Assembly: GCA_030612905.1 (NCBI GenBank)
Contig: JAUWNA010000129.1
Span: 1-6,293 of the forward strand
Reading direction: 5' to 3'
DNA: 6,293 nucleotides
DNA from: Promethearchaeota archaeon
GTDB lineage: Archaea > Asgardarchaeota > Lokiarchaeia > Sigyniarchaeales > SOKP01
Below, in pieces: positions 1 to 5,697 of the stretch. Position 1 is the stretch's first letter. Each line of letters opens with the position of its first letter. A model generated the notes under the pieces. That model had not been told where the DNA came from and searched no databases. It was given only the letters and a program-made list of their open reading frames with translations. Position numbers and translations under genes: made by a program.

Positions 1-125
1 ACGATTTTGTGTTTTATTTTAGCCATATTATTGCGAATACTTACCATTCTCTCGTCCATTGCTTCTTGTTTTCCGTCGCTTACCATCTTCTTTAAATCAA
101 TATCGGGTGTTTCATCTTCTCCCAT
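1..125 (-). CDS. N-terminus of a probable Mrp/ApbC/NBP35-family iron-sulfur carrier ATPase (partial, runs off left edge)
   Basis: The minus strand is open from an ATG at 123-125 to the window edge, giving 41 residues that start MGEDETPDIDL and end with a NNMAKIKHKI segment. From memory of the family, archaeal Mrp/NBP35-type ATPases have a helix ending in a very similar KIKHKI strand directly before the deviant Walker A motif SGKGGVGKST. The P-loop itself lies outside the window, so the call rests on this short match. If right, the protein is a cytosolic dimeric ATPase that carries and transfers 4Fe-4S clusters. The visible part has no cysteine, so the N-terminal ferredoxin-like Cys cluster of NBP35 is absent and it would be the shorter Mrp/ApbC form. 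A GGTTGAT stretch lies 8 nt upstream of the ATG and could serve as ribosome binding site. The proximity to the plus-strand MinD/NifX block supports a metal-cluster role. The alternative is an unrelated acidic-start protein. Confidence 0.6.
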   Translation of the reverse strand, partial: MGEDETPDIDLKKMVSDGKQEAMDERMVSIRNNMAKIKHKI

Positions 126-353
126 TTTTAAATATCAACCACTTTATTTGACTTTTTAAATTTATTTTTTTGCTAATTTATTATAATTTTTAAGATACAT
201 TAATATCCTTTAATCTATCGCTAATATTTTGAAAATCCTTTAAAACATTAGATTATATTTCTATAGGTTTCATTCATGTTTTATTATAATTCAAAACAAT
301 TTAGTGAATGATTATCCATTTTTTAAATTTCTTAATTAAAAGTTAAGATAAAA
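126..353. other. AT-rich intergenic region upstream of the Mrp-like gene
   Basis: This 228-bp stretch separates two minus-strand genes, and I see no convincing coding sequence in it. On the minus strand it holds two TATA-like stretches for the gene starting at 125: AAATTATAATAAAT near 176-189 and ATTTAAAAAG near 150-160. A weak CTTAA/TTAAG hairpin at 331-347 lies just beyond the stop codon of the GTPase and might contribute to its termination. The size of the gap and the TATA-like sequences suggest that the left-edge gene has its own promoter and does not depend on read-through from the GTPase. Confidence 0.4.
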
Positions 354-896
354 CTAGGGTGTTAATGATTTATATATATCTATCGCCAATCTCCGAAAAG
401 CGTTATCAATTCCAGTATTATTTTTAGCACTTGTTTCAAAGTATTCCGAAACACTCAATTCTTTTTTAATAAGTAAAACATCTTCAAGGTTTATTAGCCT
501 ATCTTTCTCGTTGATTAAATCTAATTTGTTTCCAATTAAAACGCTAGAGAATTCCTCTTTTATATCACTATTAATTTCACTTTTCCACTCAATTAAATTG
601 TTATAAGTACTTTTTCTTGTCAAATCAAAAGTGTAAATAATTCCCCGAGCGCCATTATAAAAATTACGACGGACCGATGCAAAATAGTCTTGTCCACCAA
701 GATCCCAAATCTGAAATTTAATACTTATATCAAATTCTTTTAAAATAATATCTTTTATAAAGAAATTTGTTCCAATGGTCAGTTGAGTATCTTCCATGAA
801 CATTCCATCAACATACTGGTGAAGAATAGTAGTTTTTCCAACTCCTCCATCACCTACTATGCAAATTTTATACATCATTTTTTTTAATGAAACCAT
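354..896 (-). CDS. Ras/Rab-like small GTPase with Arf-type WDLGGQ switch II
   Basis: This is a single-domain small GTPase of 180 residues, the usual size of a Ras-superfamily G domain. All G motifs are visible: G1/P-loop GDGGVGKTT at 15-23, the G2 threonine in the LTIGTNFF stretch (T40), G3 WDLGGQ at 64-69, G4 NKLD at 123-126 and G5 ETSAK at 154-158. Overall it reads like Rab/Ras, but switch II has GGQ as in Arf and many prokaryotic Ras-like proteins, where eukaryotic Ras and Rab have AGQ. Q69 matches the catalytic glutamine. The C-terminus ends KSLTP with no cysteine, so eukaryote-type prenylation is not possible, and no lipid-modified or transmembrane N-terminus is seen. It would cycle between GTP and GDP forms as a molecular switch, with unknown effectors. 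The start at 896 has a weak GGTTGAG about 8 nt upstream; methionines 7 and 8 are alternative starts. Expanded families of such GTPases are a hallmark of Asgard archaea. It is divergent from the NifX/MinD block. Confidence 0.93.
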   Translation of the reverse strand: MVSLKKMMYKICIVGDGGVGKTTILHQYVDGMFMEDTQLTIGTNFFIKDIILKEFDISIKFQIWDLGGQDYFASVRRNFYNGARGIIYTFDLTRKSTYNNLIEWKSEINSDIKEEFSSVLIGNKLDLINEKDRLINLEDVLLIKKELSVSEYFETSAKNNTGIDNAFRRLAIDIYKSLTP

Positions 897-966
897 AGAA
901 TTTTCTCAACCGAAGGTACGACTTAACCTTTAATTTAATTTAAGTTATTTAAGAACTAATAATAAT

Positions 967-980
967 AATATATATAATTT
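967..980 (-). promoter_or_regulatory. Candidate TATA box of the small GTPase gene
   Basis: Read on the minus strand this stretch is AAATTATATATATT. It lies about 75 nt upstream of the GTPase start codon. An archaeal start site about 26 nt downstream of its centre would give a leader of roughly 50 nt. The flanking sequence is also AT-rich, so the assignment is tentative. Confidence 0.35.
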
Positions 981-986
981 AATCTA

Positions 987-1050
987 TACTTTTAATAATT
1001 TCATTTATAATTAGAAACTATAATTAAGCTTATTTTACTTATTAAAAGTA
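987..1050. repeat. 12-bp perfect inverted repeat in the divergent promoter region
   Basis: TACTTTTAATAA at 987-998 is perfectly complemented by TTATTAAAAGTA at 1039-1050, with a 40-bp spacer. The right arm overlaps a second, compact palindrome TAAAAGTAAACTTTTA at 1043-1058 (7-bp arms, 2-bp spacer). The heptamer TAAAAGT or its complement occurs four times between 988 and 1097. This lies between the two divergent genes, where an operator for a dimeric regulator would be expected, but AT-richness raises the chance of accidental repeats. Confidence 0.4.
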
Positions 1051-1096
1051 AACTTTTATAGAAATGAATCAAAATATAATTCGAGCTAATTAAAAG

Positions 1097-1106
1097 TTTA
1101 TATAAA
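1097..1106 (+). promoter_or_regulatory. Candidate TATA box of the NifX/MinD block
   Basis: TTTATATAAA is a near-ideal archaeal TATA box, preceded by TAAAAG, which could act as the BRE purine tract. Its centre is only about 20 nt upstream of the ATG at 1121, so the usual 26-nt spacing would place the transcript start at or just past the ATG. The transcript would then be leaderless, or the true promoter lies further upstream and the AAGGA at 1107-1111 serves as ribosome binding site, 9 nt before the ATG. The sequence does not decide between these. Confidence 0.45.
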
Positions 1107-1120
1107 AAGGAAATCATAGA

Positions 1121-1513
1121 ATGGAAATAATAGCAGTACCGAGTTATAGAGAAGGAGGATTAAATGAGACTTTCCACCTTAAATTTGGTAGATGTGACAG
1201 TTTTACTTTCATAACCGTAGATAACAATGAAATTACACAAGTTAAAGTAATCAAAAATTATGCGGCTGACGAACAAGGAGGTGCTGGCACAGAATCAGCT
1301 AAATTAGTTAAAAGTAATGGTGGCGATAAGCTGATTGTTAGCAAACTCGGGCCAAACGCTTCCAAAGCATTAAGTTCCTTGGATATTAAAACATTTCAAG
1401 GACCTGATCAAGAAATTATAATTAAAGAATTAATGAATCTTTACCTAGATGGAAAATTAAATATGACTAAATCAGCAGAGCTCATAAAAGGTGCTGAAAT
1501 GGGACAAAGATAA
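1121..1513 (+). CDS. NifX/NifB-type (dinitrogenase iron-molybdenum cofactor domain) protein, tail-less copy
   Basis: This 130-residue protein is almost entirely one NifX/NifB-type cofactor-binding domain (PF02579, COG1433 family), an RNase H-like alpha/beta fold. Family marks are the first strand IIAVPSY at 3-9, FGRCDSFTF at 22-30 with the likely cluster- or metal-binding C25, GGAG at 53-56 and the SKLGPNAS segment at 74-81, which matches the usual Gly-rich turn before a helix. In nitrogenase systems such domains carry FeMo-co or NifB-co; no nitrogenase gene is seen here, so the likely role is a stand-alone carrier of an iron-sulfur or other metal cluster. It aligns without gaps to the next gene over its first 113 residues, with about 45% identity by hand count. 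It ends KGAEMGQR, exactly where the paralog begins its Gly/Met-rich tail. It is the first gene of the plus-strand block, and a 239-bp gap separates it from the second. Confidence 0.88.
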   Translation: MEIIAVPSYREGGLNETFHLKFGRCDSFTFITVDNNEITQVKVIKNYAADEQGGAGTESAKLVKSNGGDKLIVSKLGPNASKALSSLDIKTFQGPDQEIIIKELMNLYLDGKLNMTKSAELIKGAEMGQR

Positions 1514-1752
1514 AAAACTATGATGTCTTAAATCATACTTTGAGAAAATTACGCTCAAAATAAGGTATTCTTACTGAAATTTAACTGTTTCTTAACTTCT
1601 TATTATTATCAACTTAAAATCAAATCTATTTTTAAACAAGATGCTTATAAATTATAATGATTTAGAGGAAAACATTTTTAATAATTATTCAAAAAAACTT
1701 AAATTCTATCAAGATTTAGTTTAATCATACTTTAAAAGGTGATATGTAAAAA
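1514..1752. other. Intergenic region between the two NifX paralogs
   Basis: These 239 bp are too long for a simple operon spacer. A weak hairpin TTTGAG/CTCAAA (1539-1544 and 1554-1559) follows the first gene. An 11-bp direct repeat AATCATACTTT occurs at 1531-1541 and 1723-1733, near the two ends of the gap. A TATA-like TTATAAATTATAA at about 1645-1657 could drive the second gene with a leader of roughly 75 nt. I see no RNA gene or convincing coding sequence. Confidence 0.35.
1736..1743 (+). promoter_or_regulatory. Strong Shine-Dalgarno site of the second NifX-type gene
   Basis: AAGGTGAT matches the complement of the archaeal 16S rRNA 3' end and sits 9 nt before the ATG at 1753, which fixes that start. 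It is followed directly by an ATG TAA start-stop pair at 1744-1749. That pair is too close to the site for efficient initiation, so it is probably ignored by ribosomes. Confidence 0.7.
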
Positions 1753-2205
1753 ATGGTAATAATTGGTATTCCTACATTTGGAAATTTAGGCTTGAAAGAG
1801 GTTATGAATAATCGTTTTGGAAGGTGTGCAAGCTTCACATTTGTTACAATTGAGAATAACGAAATAGTAGAAGTTAAATCCGTTGCAAATGATGCGGCAG
1901 GTGCGATGGGTGGTGCAGGAATTCAAGCTGCTCAAATCATCGGTAATAACGGAGCCACAGAGGTCATTGTAGGCAATTTAGGTCCTAACGCGTCGAATTC
2001 TTTAAACGCTGTAAATATTAAAATTTATCAATCACAGGGTGGAAGTTTAACCGTGAAAGAATTAATAGATTTGCGTTTAAGTGGTAAATTGCAAGTTCTT
2101 ACGGCTTCAAACGTTGGAGCTCACGCAGGTATGGGTGGCGGCCGAGGCGGTGGCATGGGCGGTGGTCGAGGTATGGGCGGTGGCGGCCAAGGAAGACAGT
2201 TTTAA
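1753..2205 (+). CDS. NifX/NifB-type (dinitrogenase iron-molybdenum cofactor domain) protein with Gly/Met/Arg-rich tail
   Basis: The first 115 residues or so form a NifX/NifB-type domain (PF02579, COG1433 family) with IIGIPTF at 3-9, FGRCASFTF at 22-30, GGAG at 53-56 and GNLGPNAS at 74-81. Like its upstream paralog it keeps the single cysteine of FGRC (C25) as the candidate cluster ligand. The C-terminal 29 residues form a low-complexity tail with MGGGRG at 127-132 and 135-140 and a variant MGGGGQG at 141-147, ending GRQF. From memory, Gly/Met-rich tails of this kind recur in this family in anaerobes; their role is unknown, and the methionines or H124 might bind metal. The likely function is binding and passing a metal or iron-sulfur cluster, perhaps to or from the two ferredoxin-bearing ATPases encoded next. 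The start is fixed by a strong AAGGTGAT site. A 53-nt gap without an obvious promoter leads to the next gene, which suggests cotranscription. Confidence 0.9.
   Translation: MVIIGIPTFGNLGLKEVMNNRFGRCASFTFVTIENNEIVEVKSVANDAAGAMGGAGIQAAQIIGNNGATEVIVGNLGPNASNSLNAVNIKIYQSQGGSLTVKELIDLRLSGKLQVLTASNVGAHAGMGGGRGGGMGGGRGMGGGGQGRQF
2116..2193 (+). repeat. GC-rich repeat encoding the Gly/Met/Arg tail
   Basis: The codons for the tail of the second NifX-type protein form an imperfect repeat of the unit ATG-GGY-GGY-GGY-CGA-GGY. In the 60 bases 2131-2190 I count 44 G or C (73%), against a strongly AT-rich surrounding. Near-identical copies of ATGGGYGGYGG recur about every 18-24 bases, so slippage or unequal recombination could change tail length. 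Confidence 0.75.
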
Positions 2206-2258
2206 CTAAGTAATATTATTAATTTAACTAACTTATTTAACAAAAAGCAAGACTAAAA

Positions 2259-3176
2259 ATGGTCGAACCTAAAATCTTTTGTGTTACAGGTGGCAAGGGC
2301 GGGACAGGGAAAACGCTGGTTGCCGTGAATTTGGCAATAATGTTTAAGAATCGAGGTTATAAAGTACTTCTTATCGATGGAGATGTTGAGAACCCAAATA
2401 CTTTTTTATTATTAAACGCAAAGCTTAAGAATAAAACGGAAGTTCTTTATTTTCTACCTAAAATAATTGAAGAAAAATGTACTAAGTGTGGGTTGTGCGC
2501 AGAAAATTGTGAAACACACGCACTATTATACATAAAGGATTCCTATCCGATTCCGATATCGACGGTCTGTTCAGGTTGCAAATTATGCTATAAAATTTGT
2601 CCTACTGATGCCATTGAACCGGATCTAAAAGTTATTGGATGGACTTACACAGCCTCCGCATTTAACATAGATCTTTTTCTGGGTGAATTAAAACCAGCCG
2701 AAGCGCGCTCAGCTGTAATTGTAAATAAATTGATGGAAAATTTAGAAAACATTATAAAAACAGAGCCAGAAAAATACGACATCGTTATATTAGATACGGC
2801 GCCTGGAGCTCACTGCGACGTAGAAGAATTAATTAATAGTGCTGATTTTGTCGTACCAGTAACAGAGCCCACGAGATTTGGAAAAGTTGATTTATTGAGA
2901 ATCATAGAATTGATTGATTTATTGAAGAGAAAATATAAGGCAATTGTGAATCGATCATCGCTACTGGGTTACAAAGAGAAATTTTTAAAAGAATTAGAAG
3001 AAAAAGATATAGAAATTTTAGGTGACATTCCTTTAGACGAAGAAATTGTGAGTTCGTATTGTCAAGGGATTCCGTTAATGGAAGAAAGCAGCAAATTTGA
3101 TAGGGATGGAGCTGGCTACAAATCGTTTGAAAAAATTTTTGAGAATCTAATTAAATGGGGTGGTTTTTCAAAGTGA
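2259..3176 (+). CDS. MinD/Mrp-type P-loop ATPase with inserted two-cluster ferredoxin domain (first of pair)
   Basis: This 305-residue protein belongs to the MinD-superfamily ATPases with an inserted ferredoxin domain (COG1149 type). The deviant Walker A motif GGKGGTGKT is at 11-19, with the signature lysine K13. The switch I/Walker A' segment DGDVENPN is at 40-47 and the switch II segment DTAPGAHC starts at 179. Between them lies a ferredoxin insert with two complete 4Fe-4S motifs: C74, C77, C80, C84 and C104, C107, C110, C114, the last followed by proline. TEPTRFG follows in the later conserved strand-loop; the usual family continuation LHDL is KVDL here. The protein is expected to be a soluble dimer using ATP hydrolysis to drive cluster transfer or electron delivery; its true substrate is unknown. 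It has no clear Shine-Dalgarno site, so translation may depend on the upstream gene. Its 3' end overlaps the second ATPase gene, and the DVENPN type here next to the DVDAPN type there is a recurring pairing in archaea. Confidence 0.9.
   Translation: MVEPKIFCVTGGKGGTGKTLVAVNLAIMFKNRGYKVLLIDGDVENPNTFLLLNAKLKNKTEVLYFLPKIIEEKCTKCGLCAENCETHALLYIKDSYPIPISTVCSGCKLCYKICPTDAIEPDLKVIGWTYTASAFNIDLFLGELKPAEARSAVIVNKLMENLENIIKTEPEKYDIVILDTAPGAHCDVEELINSADFVVPVTEPTRFGKVDLLRIIELIDLLKRKYKAIVNRSSLLGYKEKFLKELEEKDIEILGDIPLDEEIVSSYCQGIPLMEESSKFDRDGAGYKSFEKIFENLIKWGGFSK
3157..3163 (+). promoter_or_regulatory. Shine-Dalgarno site inside the end of the first ATPase gene
   Basis: GGGGTGG lies 9 nt before the GTG at 3173, within codons for the Gly-rich end of the upstream protein. 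It supports the GTG start over the ATG at 3155, which would itself overlap this site and has only a weak TGAG stretch upstream. Confidence 0.6.
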
Positions 3177-4096
3177 ATAGAAAAAAGATTGCTGTTATAT
3201 CTGGAAAGGGGGGAGTAGGAAAAACTTCGCTCGTAGCTTCGCTAGCTAGCATTGCGCATAAAGATCAAGACATTAATCTAATTATATTAGATTGCGATGT
3301 CGATGCCCCTAATTTAGCCTTAATACTACCACCTAAATCTGAGGAAGACGTACTAACCCAAGACACATTTACTACAAAAAAGGCTACATTCTTAGAAGAG
3401 AAATGCATACAATGCAAACAATGTTATGACGACCATTTTTGTGAATTTAACGCTTTAAATTGGGATGAAAACAATAATATTCCTGTTATCGACTATTTAG
3501 CTTGTGAGGGGTGTGCAGCGTGTAGAGTTTTATGCCCTGAGGATGCATTTGAAATTAATCCAGTAAAAAGTGGAGAAATAATAACATATGAAACAGATGC
3601 GGGATTTCCTTTAATTTACGGCAAAACCAAACTAGGAAGCACCACTTCAGGATTATTAGTTTCAGAAGTTAAACAGCACGCCACTAACCTCAAAGAGTTC
3701 GACGAAGCAAATCTTATTTTAATTGATGGACCTCCAGGAATTGGTTGTCCCGTAATTGCTACAGTTTCAGGTTTAGACTATATAGTTGCAATAACAGAAC
3801 CAACACCATCAGGATTGCACGATATGAAGCGGGCAATTGAGATGGTTGACCAGTTTAACATTCCTTTCGGGATTGTGATTAATAAAGCAGATTTAAAAAG
3901 CGCGTCTCAAAAACAATTAAACAAATTCATTGAAAAAGCAGGTTTTGAAATTTTAGGCAGAATTAACTTCGACTTGTCTATACCTGAAGCAATGTCTTAC
4001 GCAAAACCTGTCGTAGATTATGCTCCAGAATCGGCAGCCAGTCAGGCAATTAACAAAATATACGCAAGGTTAAAGCTCATTCTCTCAAAATTATAA
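3173..4096 (+). CDS. MinD/Mrp-type P-loop ATPase with inserted two-cluster ferredoxin domain (second of pair)
   Basis: Starting at GTG 3173 the protein has 307 residues and begins MNRKKIAVISGKGG, the usual start of this family. An in-frame ATG at 3155 would add six residues. The GTG overlaps the TGA of the first ATPase gene (GTGA), implying translational coupling. Domains in order: deviant Walker A SGKGGVGKT at 10-18; DCDVDAPN at 40-47; an inserted ferredoxin domain with cysteines 78, 81, 84, 90 and 111, 114, 117, 121; switch II DGPPGIGCPV at 185-194, a hallmark of the ferredoxin-MinD/Mrp group; TEPTPSGLHD at 208-217; and NKADL at 237-241. The first cluster motif is C-x2-C-x2-C-x5-C, two residues longer than the x3 spacing of classical ferredoxins. 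Expected role: ATP-driven iron-sulfur cluster or electron transfer with the first ATPase, perhaps as a heterodimer, serving the NifX-type proteins. It closes the plus-strand block. Confidence 0.9.
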   Translation: MNRKKIAVISGKGGVGKTSLVASLASIAHKDQDINLIILDCDVDAPNLALILPPKSEEDVLTQDTFTTKKATFLEEKCIQCKQCYDDHFCEFNALNWDENNNIPVIDYLACEGCAACRVLCPEDAFEINPVKSGEIITYETDAGFPLIYGKTKLGSTTSGLLVSEVKQHATNLKEFDEANLILIDGPPGIGCPVIATVSGLDYIVAITEPTPSGLHDMKRAIEMVDQFNIPFGIVINKADLKSASQKQLNKFIEKAGFEILGRINFDLSIPEAMSYAKPVVDYAPESAASQAINKIYARLKLILSKL

Positions 4097-4107
4097 CAAA
4101 TATAAAT

Positions 4108-4135
4108 AAAAAAAAATTAAAACTATTTTTTAATT
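4108..4135. terminator. Bidirectional AT-only hairpin terminator between convergent genes
   Basis: The 37-bp gap between the second ATPase gene and the transporter gene holds an A9 run (4108-4116) and a hairpin AATTAAAA/TTTTAATT (4115-4122 and 4128-4135, 5-nt loop), with a T6 run at 4126-4131. The T run gives a U-tract for plus-strand transcripts and the A run gives one for minus-strand transcripts. The hairpin has no GC pairs, so U-tract termination, as in archaea, is the more likely mechanism. Confidence 0.6.
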
Positions 4136-5531
4136 AGAAGCCAAGTTCTTTGAGCTTTTTCTTATTTTCCATCCATATTTGCGGTGTAATGGGATAGAAT
4201 TTCCAATATATAATAACACATATCAAAAGAATAATGGCTGGAATTACACTCATATGAAGACGTACACCAAACTTTGCAAATTCTGATTGGGCAGATTGAC
4301 CTTCTACAAATCCAGTAAGTATATGGACAATCGAAAAAATAGCAATTTGAAAGCCTCGAGATAACCGTGAGAAAAAACTCGATATACCTACAGAGGTGCC
4401 TCTTATATCTGTGCGAGTTAAAGTTATTCTTTCGTCAAGAACATCTGCAAAGTAAATTGTCATTAAAGCCCAGAAATTTCCCATAGAAAATCCTAAAATA
4501 AATTCGTATATCATAGAATCGAGTACACTGGTATAAAAAGTACTTAAAAATGTTCCTATAACTAAAGAAAACCCGCCTATTATAGCTGTTTTTCTATTAT
4601 TTTTAAGTTTCTTAGCAATTTTTATCCAAAAAGGTATCGATATAAGTGCTCCGACAAGGAACGACGCAAAAAGAAGTATAGTATCCGTTTCTGTGCCTCC
4701 TAAAACGATATCCACAGCGTAAGGAATAGACGCAGTTAAAGACCCTGTAACTACTTGAAATCCGAAGAATAAAATAATATAATATACAAAACTTTTTTGT
4801 TTTAACGTAGATTTCAATGCGGTAATGAAGCCTTCGGGTTTTTCCTTACTTACATAATATCTATCAATAAGCTCTTTATTTTCATACATCCCAGGTAAAA
4901 ATAATATTGAGATGGTTGCGATAATTCCAACGCATAAAAACGCCATTGGAATAAATGTAGCTTGATTGTCAAAATCTATCATTAACGGAGGTATCATAGT
5001 AGCAATTGGTAATGCATTAATTGAAAAAAATGTCAGAATACCACCAGCTCTTCTACGAGCTTTATCGGTACGAAATTTATCAGGAAAAAGAGAGTTAACA
5101 TTTACGAAACAAAGTGTTGTAACAGTATCAAAAAGACAGGTTGAGAATATAATCCAGTAAAAGATAGGAAGTGGATTTGTTGCTACATTAACTGTGGGCG
5201 GCATAAATAGAAGCACAAAAACAAAATTAGCTGGTATAATGCCCATTATTATCCAAGGAAATCTTTTTCCAAATTTTCTTGTGAAGTTACCCAATATTCG
5301 GTCTGTTAAGAATCCTATTAGAGGATCATTAATAGCGTCCCAAAGAGTGAAAATCAGCATTGCGTAAAATATATATTCTACTGGTAAACCAACAGTTCTC
5401 TCATAAAAGAAAAAAACATACGAGCCAAAAACAGTCCAAGTAAACATGCCCCAGAAACCAGAAGTACCGTATGAGATCATATTTAATGTAGATGGGATTT
5501 TCTCAGTTCTCTCTATATCAACTTCATTCAT
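4134..5531 (-). CDS. GPH-family (MelB-like, MFS_2) sugar/cation symporter
   Basis: This 465-residue polytopic membrane protein has about twelve hydrophobic segments in two sets of six around a cytoplasmic loop (about 213-247). Family marks include WDAINDPLIGFLTDR at 64-78, the helix 2 signature of the glycoside-pentoside-hexuronide:cation symporter family. Its D65 and D69 correspond by spacing to the two aspartates that bind the coupling cation in the melibiose permease MelB. Other marks are a basic loop RKFGKRFPW at 85-93, the SLFPDKFRTDKARRR loop at 147-161 before helix 5, and FITALKSTLKQKSF at 235-248 before helix 7. It probably imports or exports a sugar, glycoside or other small organic solute coupled to H+ or Na+; the substrate cannot be read from sequence. 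The start at 5531 has AGTGAT 6 nt upstream. An out-of-frame ATG lies 4 nt further up. The gene stands alone and is convergent with the ATPase block. Confidence 0.9.
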   Translation of the reverse strand: MNEVDIERTEKIPSTLNMISYGTSGFWGMFTWTVFGSYVFFFYERTVGLPVEYIFYAMLIFTLWDAINDPLIGFLTDRILGNFTRKFGKRFPWIIMGIIPANFVFVLLFMPPTVNVATNPLPIFYWIIFSTCLFDTVTTLCFVNVNSLFPDKFRTDKARRRAGGILTFFSINALPIATMIPPLMIDFDNQATFIPMAFLCVGIIATISILFLPGMYENKELIDRYYVSKEKPEGFITALKSTLKQKSFVYYIILFFGFQVVTGSLTASIPYAVDIVLGGTETDTILLFASFLVGALISIPFWIKIAKKLKNNRKTAIIGGFSLVIGTFLSTFYTSVLDSMIYEFILGFSMGNFWALMTIYFADVLDERITLTRTDIRGTSVGISSFFSRLSRGFQIAIFSIVHILTGFVEGQSAQSEFAKFGVRLHMSVIPAIILLICVIIYWKFYPITPQIWMENKKKLKELGF

Positions 5532-5618
5532 TCATGAATCACTTTTATTTTTAATTTGATTTCAAAATTAGTTATACTTTTTTTTGATTAAATTTAAAAT
5601 TAAATTATACTTTGCCAA

Positions 5619-5632
5619 ACTTTTATATAAAG
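5619..5632 (-). promoter_or_regulatory. Candidate TATA box of the transporter gene
   Basis: On the minus strand this reads CTTTATATAAAAGT, a good archaeal TATA box centred about 95 nt upstream of the transporter start. A transcript start about 26 nt downstream would give a leader of roughly 70 nt. The core is nearly palindromic, but no plus-strand gene lies downstream that it could serve. The rest of 5532-5688 is AT-rich, and I see nothing else in it apart from a weak TTACT/AGTAA hairpin at 5634-5648. Confidence 0.4.
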
Positions 5633-5660
5633 ATTACTCACCAAGTAAAATTTTGTGAGG

Positions 5661-5697
5661 ATAAAATAGTAATAATAATAAATAAATTTTAAAAATC
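5661..5697 (-). terminator. U-rich termination tract after the small membrane-protein gene
   Basis: On the minus strand the stop codon of the small open reading frame is embedded in a T-rich run that continues as TTTATTTATTATTATTACTATTTTAT. Runs of this kind act as intrinsic terminators in archaea. There is no supporting hairpin. Confidence 0.3.

Noticed and set aside
1641..1724. 27-codon plus-strand frame (MLINYNDLEENIF...) between the NifX paralogs
   Set aside because: It has no ribosome binding site, and its residues are those of AT-rich codons (Asn, Lys, Leu, Tyr, Phe). A frame of this length is expected by chance.
1744..1749. ATG TAA start-stop pair as a regulatory upstream frame
   Set aside because: It directly abuts the Shine-Dalgarno site, leaving too little spacing for initiation; the ATG at 1753 has correct spacing.
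4966..5160. 64-codon plus-strand open frame
   Set aside because: It lies wholly inside the transporter gene on the opposite strand, has no family signal, and the transporter reading is strongly supported by its motifs and membrane segments.
5524..5535. Three-codon frame ATG-AAT-GAA-TGA overlapping the transporter start
   Set aside because: It arises from the repeated ATGA at the start region; spacing to the AGTGAT site favours the annotated ATG.
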